A stretch of 10,262 nucleotides of DNA. Source: Bacteroidales bacterium (lineage in GTDB: Bacteria > Bacteroidota > Bacteroidia > Bacteroidales > UBA932). Positions 1 through 7,136 of the stretch are shown in pieces. The translations under genes and the position numbers were made by a program. The DNA lies in assembly GCA_017551405.1 (NCBI GenBank), contig JAFZLP010000110.1:1-10262 (forward strand). The letters run 5' to 3'. The notes beneath the pieces were generated by a model. The model searched no databases and was not told the DNA's origin. It saw only the letters and a program-made list of their open reading frames with translations. Positions within the stretch are counted from its first letter, which is position 1, and each line of letters begins with the position of its first letter.

Positions 1-622
1 CGAACACGAGCATGAAGCCGTAAACGATCACCAGTATCTTGTCGCTGAATCCGAGGAGTGCGCCGTCGGGAGTGTAGGAAGGCACGAACAGCGAAGAAAG
101 GATGATCACCACGTCCATCCAGAGTATGACCTTTCCGGGAGGATAGCCCCGATACTTGTTGAGCACCAGGGCGATGATATCAGTTCCGCCGGTGCTGCCC
201 CCCTGCGACATGGAGATGCCGATGCCGAGGCCCGAAATCATTCCGCCCATTATCACGCTCACCAGTTTGCCGTTGTCAATGGCAAGCGACTGGATGAAGG
301 ACTGCGGAATGAGGGCAGGTTCCAGCCTGAGGGCCACCGAGGCGACGATTACCGCAAACACGGTCTTTACGCCGAAACTGGGCCCGAGGGTGAATATGGA
401 GATGACGAGGAGGATTATGTTGATGGCGAAGTAGCTGTAGGAAACCGGAATGGCTCCGTGGGTGGCATACTGGATGATGGAGGATATACCTGTCACTCCC
501 CCGCCTACCAGGTTCTGCGGAATCAGGAACAGAGTCCATCCCAGCGTGTAGCAGAGTATTCCGAAGGCGATGATGGCATAATCCTTTATCACCGTCCATA
601 TTTTCTGTTTGGGTACCGCCAT
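1..622 (-). CDS. YitT family membrane protein, N-terminal part (second of the pair, runs off left edge)
   Basis: From ATG at 622 the frame is open to the window edge, giving 207 residues with no stop. The start is MAVPKQKIWTVIKDY, then hydrophobic segments at about 13-35, 62-80, 84-100, 118-138, 146-156 and 165-180. The family signature [12 protein letters not shown] is at 141-152, almost the same position as in the upstream paralogue. FLIPQNLVGGGVTGIS (32-47) matches the MIPN...GG..GI segment of the first copy. Similarity between the copies is clear in protein sequence but they differ at many residues, so the duplication is old. A DUF2179 domain is expected beyond the edge but cannot be seen. 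The gene begins 3 bases after the first yitT stop, so the two are certainly in one operon. Confidence 0.9.
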   Translation of the reverse strand, partial: MAVPKQKIWTVIKDYAIIAFGILCYTLGWTLFLIPQNLVGGGVTGISSIIQYATHGAIPVSYSYFAINIILLVISIFTLGPSFGVKTVFAVIVASVALRLEPALIPQSFIQSLAIDNGKLVSVIMGGMISGLGIGISMSQGGSTGGTDIIALVLNKYRGYPPGKVILWMDVVIILSSLFVPSYTPDGALLGFSDKILVIVYGFMLVF

Positions 623-625
623 GGC

Positions 626-1582
626 TTATTTCTTTTTCTCGGATTTCAGCTTCAGTTTCGGGACGCCGGCCTTGATTTCGGTGAATCCTTCGCCGTATAC
701 CTCACCGACATTGTTCACGCTCATGAAAGCGCGGTTGTCGATCTTGTTGATCTCTTTGCTCAGGGGCGAAAGCTCGTTGCGGGTGAGGAGCACCAGCAGC
801 ACGTTCTTGTCTTTTTTGGTGAACCAGCCCTGGGCCTTCAGCACCGTGACCCCGCGTTCCATGGTATTGCAGATGTAGTCGGCTATCTGCTCGTACTTTT
901 CCGAGAAGATAATCAGCTGCATCTTGTTCTTGTTGCCTATGGTGAAGTAGTCGATGGTAAGCGCGAAGGTGACGATCTCCAGGATACCGTACATAACGTC
1001 GTTGAAGGTCTTCGGGTCTCCGGTGTAGGAACCGAACCCGGGCCTGAGCAGCAGCTGTGCGGCCACCACTATGAGGTCCATGATAAAGAACGCCTTGCTC
1101 AGCGAAACCGGCCAGAACTTGTTGATTATCAGGGCAATTATATCCGTTCCGCCCGTACTGCCCCCGTATCTTATGGTGATACCGAGGCCCAGCGACTCGA
1201 AGAAGCCCGCGATTATCGGCACCAGTGTCTTGTGTTCCACATAGAGGAAATTGCCCGGAATCGAATGCAGCCAGCTCCAGTCGTCCACCAGCCACAGAAA
1301 CACCGATGACATGATGATACAGTAGATGGTCTTGAAGCCGAAGCCTATACCGAAGACCATGACCGCCAGGAGTATCAGCAGGGCGTTTATTATAAAGAAT
1401 GAAATTGACGCCTTGACCAGGCCGCCCGTAGCGAATTCGATGATGGTACAGATGCCCATCATGCCGCCTGCGGACATGCCGTTCGGAATCATGAAAGCCT
1501 CCCACGACACCGTGAACACGAATGTCGCGAATGTCATTACGAGGTACTCCCAAATAGTTTTCAGGACTTTTTTATTCTTCAT
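626..1582 (-). CDS. YitT family membrane protein with DUF2179 domain (first of a tandem pair)
   Basis: A 318-residue integral membrane protein. Residues 8-215 hold about six hydrophobic segments in two related halves, the YitT membrane region (DUF161). It includes [14 protein letters not shown] (31-44) and the signature [12 protein letters not shown] (140-151). Residues 222-300 form the soluble C-terminal DUF2179 domain ([16 protein letters not shown], then [14 protein letters not shown]), ending in a Lys-rich tail. The molecular function of the family is not established; transport or a membrane-linked sensing role has been suggested only by its architecture. The ATG overlaps the leuS stop (ATGA), implying translational coupling, and the TAA is 3 bases before the second yitT ATG, in the same frame. 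Confidence 0.93.
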   Translation of the reverse strand: MKNKKVLKTIWEYLVMTFATFVFTVSWEAFMIPNGMSAGGMMGICTIIEFATGGLVKASISFFIINALLILLAVMVFGIGFGFKTIYCIIMSSVFLWLVDDWSWLHSIPGNFLYVEHKTLVPIIAGFFESLGLGITIRYGGSTGGTDIIALIINKFWPVSLSKAFFIMDLIVVAAQLLLRPGFGSYTGDPKTFNDVMYGILEIVTFALTIDYFTIGNKNKMQLIIFSEKYEQIADYICNTMERGVTVLKAQGWFTKKDKNVLLVLLTRNELSPLSKEINKIDNRAFMSVNNVGEVYGEGFTEIKAGVPKLKLKSEKKK

Positions 1583-4314
1583 TTGAGCACTATGTTGACT
1601 ATTCTTCCGGGAACCACGATAACCTTCACTATCTGCTTGTCGGCCACATATTTAGCCGTATCGGGAAGGGCACGCACCGCAGCCTCCACCTCGGCGGGAG
1701 ATGCGCTTTTGGGAAGCTCGGCCGTAAAGCGGGTCTTGCCGTTGAAGGAAACGGGGTAGGTGACGCTGTCTTCAACTGTGAATGCCGGGTTGTACTCGGG
1801 GAATACGGCACCGGTTATGCTGTCGGAATGGCCCAGGTCGTGCCAGAGTTCCTCCGCCACGTGCGGGGCGAAGGGAGAGAGGAGGATAAGGAGAGGCTCC
1901 AAGATTTCACGCGACGTAGTGCCCAGGTCGGTCAGTTCGTTGACGGCGATCATGAAGGCGCTGATGTTGGTGTTGTAGGAGAAGCTCTCGATGTCTTCCT
2001 GCTCCTTGCCGATGAGGGTGTGGAGAGCCTTGAGTTCGGCAGCGGAGGGCTTGGCGTCGCTGACGAGCAGTTTGTCCTGGTTGTAATAAAGGCGCCAGAA
2101 CTTCTTGAGGAAGCGGTGCACGCCGTCTATTCCCTTGGTATCCCAGGGCTTGCTTTGCTCCACCGGCCCGAGGAACATCTCGTAAAGCCTCAGGGTGTCG
2201 GCCCCGTAGCTATTGCAGATTTCATCGGGATTCACGACGTTGTACATGCTCTTGCTCATCTTTTCGATGGCCCAGCCGCAGATGTATTCACCGTTCTCGA
2301 GCACGAACTCGGCATCCTCGAATTCGGGACGCCATTTTCTGAAGGCCTCGATGTCCAGCCTGTCATTGTGGACTATGTTGACGTCTACATGGATTTCGGT
2401 GGTCTCATACTTCTTGCGCAGGCCTGCGGAGACGAAGGTGTTGGTGCCCACTATCCTGTAAACGAAGTTGCTCCTTCCCTGGATCATGCCCTGGTTCACG
2501 AGTTTCTTGAAAGGCTCGTCCTCGCACACGTAGCCGAGGTCGAACAGGAACTTGTTCCAGAAACGGGAATAGATGAGATGCCCCACGGCATGCTCGGTGC
2601 CGCCCACATAAAGGTCGACGTTCCGCCAGTAGCGGTCGGCTTCGGCGCTGACCATCTCTTCGGAATTGTGGGGATCCATGTAGCGGAGATAATATGCGCT
2701 GGATCCGGCGAAGCCAGGCATGGTGCTGGTTTCGAGCGGGGAACCCTCATAAGTCCAGTCTTTGGCGCGCGCAAGCGGGGCCTCGCCGCCTGCGGAAGGC
2801 TTGAAGCTGTCGATTTCGGGAAGGGTAAGGGGCAGCGCGCTTTCGGGAAGCGGGGTGGCGATGCCGTCCTTGTAGCAGATGGGGAAAGGTTCGCCCCAGT
2901 AGCGCTGGCGGCTGAAGATGGCATCCCTCAGGCGGTAGTTCACCTTGCGGCGGCCGAGTTTGTGCTCCTCGACATACACCTTGGCGGCCTCTATGGCCTC
3001 TTTGACCTCCATGCCGTTCAGGAAGCCGGAATTGACCATCCTGCCCTCCTTGGCGTCGAAGCTGCTCTCGCTGACGTCGGCTCCTTCGATGAGGGGGATA
3101 ATGGGCAGATTGAACTTCTTCGCGAAAGCGTAGTCGCGGCTGTCGTGAGCCGGCACGCCCATGATGGCGCCGGTGCCGTAACCTGCCAGCACATATTCCG
3201 AAATCCAGATGGGAATCTGCTCGCCGGTAAGGGGATTGACACCGTAAGAGCCTGTGAATACGCCGGTTACGTTTCTGGTTTCGGACTGGCGCTCACGCTC
3301 CGTCTTCTTTGCGGCATACTGCAGGTACTCTTCCACTTCCTTTTTCATGGAAGCCGAAGTGAGCGTTTCGACCAGCTCGCTTTCGGGGGCCAGCACCATG
3401 AAGGTGACTCCGAAGACGGTATCGGCACGGGTGGTGAAGATGGTGACCGGCATGTGGCGGCCGTCGCAGATGGTGTCGAACACCATCTCGGTGCCCTCGC
3501 TCCTGCCTATCCAGTTGCGCTGCATATCCTTGAGGGAATCGGTCCATTCAAGCTTGTCGAGACCGGCAAGCAGCCTTTCGGCATATGCGGAGACCCTGAG
3601 CTGCCACTGGCGCATTTTCTTCTGCACAACCGGGAAACCGCCGCGCACGCTCAACCCGTCCTTGACCTCGTCGTTGGCAAGCACGGTGCCGAGGCCTTCG
3701 CACCAGTTCACGCTGGTTTCGCCGAGATAGGCTATGCGGTAGCGCATGAGGACCTCGTCTTTTTCCTTGTCGGAGAAAGCCTTCCACTGCGCGGGGGTGA
3801 TGCCGTCATAACCTTCGGTCTCGAACCGGCTTACGAGTTCGGCGACGGGCCTGGCCTTGTCCTTTTCGGGATCGTACCAACTCTTGAACATCTTCAGGAA
3901 AGCCCACTGCGTCCACTTGTAGTAGTCGGGATCGCAGGTGCGGAACGAACGGTCCCAGTCGAAGGAGAAACCGAGCCTGTCGAGCTGGCTGCGATAGCGC
4001 GCCACGTTCTCGTCGGTGGTCTTTTCGGGATGCTGCCCGGTCTGGATGGCATATTGCTCCGCCGGAAGTCCGAAGGCATCGTAGCCCATCGGATGCAGCA
4101 CGTTGAACCCCTTGAGCCTTTTGTAACGGGCGTAGATATCGCTGGCTATGTAGCCTAAGGGATGCCCTACATGAAGCCCCGCGCCCGAAGGATACGGGAA
4201 CATGTCCAGGACATAAAACTTCGGCTTCGAGGAATCCTCCTCCACCTTGTAAGTCTTTTCCGCAGCCCAGTACGACTGCCACTTGGCTTCGATCTTCTTG
4301 AAATCGTAATCCAT
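1579..4314 (-). CDS. leuS: Leucyl-tRNA synthetase
   Basis: Cytoplasmic class I aminoacyl-tRNA synthetase that charges tRNA-Leu with leucine, 911 residues, a normal length for the phylum. The HIGH motif appears as HVGH at 48-51 after the typical [10 protein letters not shown], and KMSKS is at 685-689. The CP1 editing domain is present: TTRADTVFG at 294-302 and [16 protein letters not shown] at 380-395, including the conserved Asp394 that holds the amino group of a mischarged amino acid. [10 protein letters not shown] (469-478) and [10 protein letters not shown] (571-580) are typical catalytic-domain segments. The stretch at about 617-680 before KMSKS corresponds to the leucine-specific region. 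The anticodon-binding domain lies at about 730-850 and a small C-terminal domain ends in [11 protein letters not shown]. Everything needed for charging and editing looks intact. The ATG follows an SD-like site, and the stop overlaps the next start as ATGA. Confidence 0.98.
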   Translation of the reverse strand: MDYDFKKIEAKWQSYWAAEKTYKVEEDSSKPKFYVLDMFPYPSGAGLHVGHPLGYIASDIYARYKRLKGFNVLHPMGYDAFGLPAEQYAIQTGQHPEKTTDENVARYRSQLDRLGFSFDWDRSFRTCDPDYYKWTQWAFLKMFKSWYDPEKDKARPVAELVSRFETEGYDGITPAQWKAFSDKEKDEVLMRYRIAYLGETSVNWCEGLGTVLANDEVKDGLSVRGGFPVVQKKMRQWQLRVSAYAERLLAGLDKLEWTDSLKDMQRNWIGRSEGTEMVFDTICDGRHMPVTIFTTRADTVFGVTFMVLAPESELVETLTSASMKKEVEEYLQYAAKKTERERQSETRNVTGVFTGSYGVNPLTGEQIPIWISEYVLAGYGTGAIMGVPAHDSRDYAFAKKFNLPIIPLIEGADVSESSFDAKEGRMVNSGFLNGMEVKEAIEAAKVYVEEHKLGRRKVNYRLRDAIFSRQRYWGEPFPICYKDGIATPLPESALPLTLPEIDSFKPSAGGEAPLARAKDWTYEGSPLETSTMPGFAGSSAYYLRYMDPHNSEEMVSAEADRYWRNVDLYVGGTEHAVGHLIYSRFWNKFLFDLGYVCEDEPFKKLVNQGMIQGRSNFVYRIVGTNTFVSAGLRKKYETTEIHVDVNIVHNDRLDIEAFRKWRPEFEDAEFVLENGEYICGWAIEKMSKSMYNVVNPDEICNSYGADTLRLYEMFLGPVEQSKPWDTKGIDGVHRFLKKFWRLYYNQDKLLVSDAKPSAAELKALHTLIGKEQEDIESFSYNTNISAFMIAVNELTDLGTTSREILEPLLILLSPFAPHVAEELWHDLGHSDSITGAVFPEYNPAFTVEDSVTYPVSFNGKTRFTAELPKSASPAEVEAAVRALPDTAKYVADKQIVKVIVVPGRIVNIVLK

Positions 4315-4325
4315 CTGACTTCTTT

Positions 4326-4330
4326 CTCCT
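4326..4330 (-). promoter_or_regulatory. Shine-Dalgarno-like site before leuS
   Basis: AGGAG on the minus strand, 11 bases before the leuS ATG, in an A-rich context (ATAGGAGAAAG). Most other starts in the window have no such site, as is usual in Bacteroidota where SD use is low. It supports the ATG at 4314 as the leuS start, although the spacing is somewhat long. Confidence 0.4.
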
Positions 4331-4337
4331 ATTTATG

Positions 4338-4345
4338 CAATTATA
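4338..4345 (-). promoter_or_regulatory. Possible Bacteroidota -7 element for leuS
   Basis: The minus strand reads TATAATTG in the only sizeable intergenic gap (46 bases). This matches the Bacteroidota -7 consensus TAnnTTTG at all but one fixed position. I do not see a convincing -33 TTTG element at the right distance upstream, so this is a weak call. If real, it would give leuS and the yitT pair a transcript independent of the envelope genes upstream. Confidence 0.3.
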
Positions 4346-4360
4346 CTTGAATCTTCATTG

Positions 4361-5668
4361 TCATTTCCGCTTTTCGAGCCGGAATTCCACATACAGCGAC
4401 ATCTCGCACTTCACTTTTTTTCCCCGGACCCGGGCCGGTTTCCAGTCGGGAGAAGCCTCGACCACCTTCACTGCTTCGGCGTCCAGGCTGGGATGCACGC
4501 CCCTGAGCACCCGGACATCGGTGACCTTACCCTTTTCGGTGATGATGAAATCCACGAGAACGCGCCCCTGGATGCCGTTGTCGATGGCATACTGGGGGTA
4601 TTTCAGATACACGTACACCCAGCGGTTGAGGAACACGTTGGGGTCGTAGTTGTTCATGAACGAAGGCTTGACGTCGCAGTCGTTCCAGGCAACGACCTCC
4701 CCGGCATCCGGCCTGTCTACAACTGCATCTTTGGGCCGGAATTCAGGCTTGGGGCCGTTCGCCAGCACCATGGCGTAGTTGTAGATGTATTCCCCTTCCC
4801 TTTCGAGATAGTCATATTCGACGATTCCTGGAAGGTCCTTTTCGGAATTGTATTCGGGATACATGCCGCTGGTGAACATGACCGAGGGGATTTCCGCAGC
4901 ATAGAAGGAGCGGTGGTCGGACGGGCAGGGCTCGGCGGAAACTATCCTGGGATGGACGGGCTGCAGGGTGGCGGCCAGGTTGTTAACTATCTGCTCCATG
5001 TCGGAGTTCGATGCGCAATATGCATAGAAGCCGTTGCTGCCGGTGCCGAGCATGTCCAGGTTTATCATGGCGTCTATCTTGCCTGACTCGCCGAAGGAGC
5101 GGTTCACGAAATACCACGAACCGGCGTTCTGCAGGCCGGATGCGCCGAATGCCGCGATTATGACGCTGCGCTTGAGCAGCACCTTGTTGGTGTTCAGCAT
5201 TTTGGCAAGGTTCAGCAGCAGCGCGAGGCCGGAACCGTTTCCGTTGGCGCCGGGATACACACGTATCTCTTCCTTGCCGTTTACGACGGTTTTACGGGCG
5301 CCGAGATTGTCGAGCCGGGCGCCGATTACTATGTAATGCCCGCGAAGCTCGCGGTCATAGCCTTCTATGAAGCCTATGGCATTGTGGGAGGTTATGGTGT
5401 CGCCTGCCGCCGACTTGAGGCCGAAACTGGAGTCGTCCGGGCTGTCGAGCACGTCCACGCCGGCTTTCCTCAGCTGCTCGCGGAAATAATCGGCCGCAGC
5501 TTTCTCGTCCTCCGAACCGGCAGCCCTGCCGCCCAGGGAGGAGAAGTACGCGACGTCGGCCCTCATGGCCGCGGCGGTCTCGCTTTCGTACAGTTCACGG
5601 TAGTACTCCTGTGCGGAAGCCGTCAGCGCTGCGGCTGCAAGTGCAAGCGAAATGAAAAGCCGTTTCAT
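4361..5668 (-). CDS. Secreted M28-peptidase-like protein with C-terminal TonB domain, probably catalytically inactive
   Basis: A 435-residue exported protein in two parts. A signal peptide (residues 1-19, cleavage after ASA) is followed by an M28-type aminopeptidase fold at about 25-305 and a TonB C-terminal domain at about 335-432 (YPQYAIDNGIQGRVLVDF near 357, WKPARVRGKKV near 409). Active M28 enzymes bind two zinc ions through His, Asp, Glu, Asp and His, with a catalytic Glu. Here the HxD motif reads GARLD (Arg118 for His), GANDN reads GANGN (Gly143 for Asp), and the Glu-Glu pair reads Ser177-Gly178. Only Asp205 (NLDM) and His252 (SDH) remain. Loss of peptidase activity is therefore inferred, while the fold is well kept (FGASGL, GSWYFVNRS). 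The reading frame is intact with ordinary codons, so this is not a decaying pseudogene. It may now bind a peptide or wall fragment. It lies 4 bases after the SPOR lipoprotein gene. Confidence 0.85.
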   Translation of the reverse strand: MKRLFISLALAAAALTASAQEYYRELYESETAAAMRADVAYFSSLGGRAAGSEDEKAAADYFREQLRKAGVDVLDSPDDSSFGLKSAAGDTITSHNAIGFIEGYDRELRGHYIVIGARLDNLGARKTVVNGKEEIRVYPGANGNGSGLALLLNLAKMLNTNKVLLKRSVIIAAFGASGLQNAGSWYFVNRSFGESGKIDAMINLDMLGTGSNGFYAYCASNSDMEQIVNNLAATLQPVHPRIVSAEPCPSDHRSFYAAEIPSVMFTSGMYPEYNSEKDLPGIVEYDYLEREGEYIYNYAMVLANGPKPEFRPKDAVVDRPDAGEVVAWNDCDVKPSFMNNYDPNVFLNRWVYVYLKYPQYAIDNGIQGRVLVDFIITEKGKVTDVRVLRGVHPSLDAEAVKVVEASPDWKPARVRGKKVKCEMSLYVEFRLEKRK

Positions 5669-5672
5669 CTTC

Positions 5673-6182
5673 CTACTCGTTTATCAGCATCCAGGCATCC
5701 TTGGGGCAGAACGGCTCCTGCGATACTTTGTGGAGGGTCTCCCAGGCGTCGCGCAGGCGGTCGGTCCCGTTTATCCCCACTGCGGTGAATCCGTTGTAAT
5801 ATGGTATGAGCGCGGCCGTATAGCCCTTTTCGACTGCCTTTGAGGCCTGCAGTTTTGCGTTGTCGGGGCTGCTGAAGGTGCCGACTATGATGTAATAATG
5901 CCTGTCAAGCCCTGTTGCGCGAAGCCCTTTGACGGCCGACGACTTGAGCACCATTACATTGGAAGATTTTATCTCATCGACGAGTGTAAGCGAGTCGGCT
6001 TCTTCTTTCTGGACGCGCCTGAGCGAATCGATGCGCGCCTGATGCGCGGCTTCCTCCGCTTCTATCAGCTGCTTCTTGGCAGCTATGTCGGCGCTTGTGG
6101 GCCTTCCCGCCAGGCGACGGAAAGAATCGCACCCGCACAGCAGGAGCGAAGCCAGGGCCAATGCGACGAGAGCCTTTTTCAT
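5673..6182 (-). CDS. SPOR-domain lipoprotein
   Basis: A 169-residue lipoprotein. The signal peptide ends in a lipobox (L15-C16-G17-C18), so Cys18 should be lipidated. Residues 31-68 are charged and helical, probably a coiled coil. Residues 95-167 form a SPOR domain, beginning HYYIIVGTFSS and ending KDAWMLIN. SPOR domains bind denuded glycan strands of peptidoglycan, often at division sites; a septal or wall-anchoring role is inferred from this. The residues after Cys18 (DSFRR) show no acidic surface-export signal of the type described for Bacteroidota, so the protein more likely faces the periplasm. The ATG at 6182 is 21 bases after phoH and its TAG is only 4 bases before the M28/TonB gene, so co-expression with that gene is likely. 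Confidence 0.88.
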   Translation of the reverse strand: MKKALVALALASLLLCGCDSFRRLAGRPTSADIAAKKQLIEAEEAAHQARIDSLRRVQKEEADSLTLVDEIKSSNVMVLKSSAVKGLRATGLDRHYYIIVGTFSSPDNAKLQASKAVEKGYTAALIPYYNGFTAVGINGTDRLRDAWETLHKVSQEPFCPKDAWMLINE

Positions 6183-6203
6183 AATCTGCGAATTTACTAA
6201 AAA

Positions 6204-7136
6204 TTATTGATCCTTGAAGGCGTTGACTATTTTTGTGACCAGCGGATGCCGCACTATGTCGGACGCCGTAAAGTTGATCGTGGAGATGCCCTTTATGTCC
6301 TGAAGTATCTTCACGCAGCGCAGCAGGCCGCTGTCCTCGCGGCGCGGGAGGTCTACCTGGGTGGCGTCTCCGGTGACGATGAACTTGGCATTGCTGCCCA
6401 TTCGGGTGAGGAACATCCGAAGCTGTCCCATATTGGTGTTCTGGGCCTCGTCGAGAATCACGCAGGCACGGTCCAGGGTGCGCCCGCGCATGTACGCCAG
6501 GGGGGCGATCTGGATGATGTCGTCTTCTATGAAACTCTGGAGGCGTTTGGTGGGAATCATGTCCTCGAGCGCGTCGTACAGAGGCTGGAGATACGGATCC
6601 AGCTTGTCTTTGAGGTCTCCGGGGAGGAAACCCAGCCGCTCCCCCGCCTCGACCGCCGGCCTGGTGAGGATGATGCGCTTTATCTCCCTGTTCTTCAGGG
6701 CCCTGACGGCCAGTGCGATGGCGATGTAAGTCTTGCCGGTACCCGCCGGGCCTAAGGCGAAGATGAGGTCGCTGTTGAAATAAGCCTTGACCATCAGCTC
6801 CTGGTTCAGGTTGCGGGCGCGGATGGGCCTGCCGTCGGTGGTATGGGTGATGACGGCATTTCCGTTCACGGCCAGGTTGTCCCGGCTTATGCCGCTGAAG
6901 ATGTCTTCCACGTCATAGACGGTGAGGCTGGGCTTGTGGTGGCGGAGCTGCACGAGCTTTTCGAATTTCTGCTCGAAATCCCTGACCTGCTCTTCCGGAC
7001 CTTCAAGGTAAATCTCGTTGCCCCTGTCCTTCACGGACAGTCCCGGAAAATAGGTGCAGAACTCGTCCAGGATACGGTTTCCGGGGCCGAGGATCTCCAC
7101 CGGATTGGTTGCATGCAAAGTGATGGTTTTCTTCAT
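6204..7136 (-). CDS. phoH: PhoH-like (YbeZ-type) ATPase
   Basis: A 310-residue cytoplasmic P-loop ATPase of the PhoH family, of normal length. Visible motifs are Walker A GPAGTGKT (129-136), Walker B CVILDEAQN (225-233), the VTGDATQVDLP segment (254-264), and the family C-terminal segment SDIVRHPLV (292-300) with a candidate arginine finger at Arg296. Residues 1-90 form the small N-terminal domain usual in YbeZ-type proteins, probably RNA-binding. Family members are linked to RNA metabolism and ribosome or 16S rRNA processing, often together with the endonuclease YbeY, but no ybeY gene is seen here. The ATG forms ATGA with the stop of the CapA-family gene, which suggests translational coupling. 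The stop is 21 bases before the SPOR lipoprotein gene. The name phoH reflects the family and does not imply phosphate control. Confidence 0.95.
   Translation of the reverse strand: MKKTITLHATNPVEILGPGNRILDEFCTYFPGLSVKDRGNEIYLEGPEEQVRDFEQKFEKLVQLRHHKPSLTVYDVEDIFSGISRDNLAVNGNAVITHTTDGRPIRARNLNQELMVKAYFNSDLIFALGPAGTGKTYIAIALAVRALKNREIKRIILTRPAVEAGERLGFLPGDLKDKLDPYLQPLYDALEDMIPTKRLQSFIEDDIIQIAPLAYMRGRTLDRACVILDEAQNTNMGQLRMFLTRMGSNAKFIVTGDATQVDLPRREDSGLLRCVKILQDIKGISTINFTASDIVRHPLVTKIVNAFKDQ

Noticed and set aside
458..1309. Plus-strand open frame of 283 codons across the two yitT genes
   Set aside because: It is also codon-aligned with both yitT frames and explained by the same codon bias; no domain or start signal supports it.
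1828..4158. Plus-strand open frame of 776 codons antisense to leuS
   Set aside because: Its codons are exactly aligned with leuS codons, so it stays open only because leuS avoids TTA, CTA and TCA there. That follows from GC-rich synonymous codon use. The protein shows no recognisable domain, and leuS is certain.
4341..4358. Tiny leader frame before leuS (Met-Lys-Ile-Gln-Val-stop)
   Set aside because: It contains no leucine codons and no attenuator hairpin follows, so it does not look like a leucine-responsive leader peptide. Chance is enough for six codons.
6183..6203. T-rich spot between phoH and the SPOR lipoprotein gene as a terminator
   Set aside because: There is a TTTTT run just after the phoH stop but no GC-rich stem before it, and the next gene starts 21 bases on.
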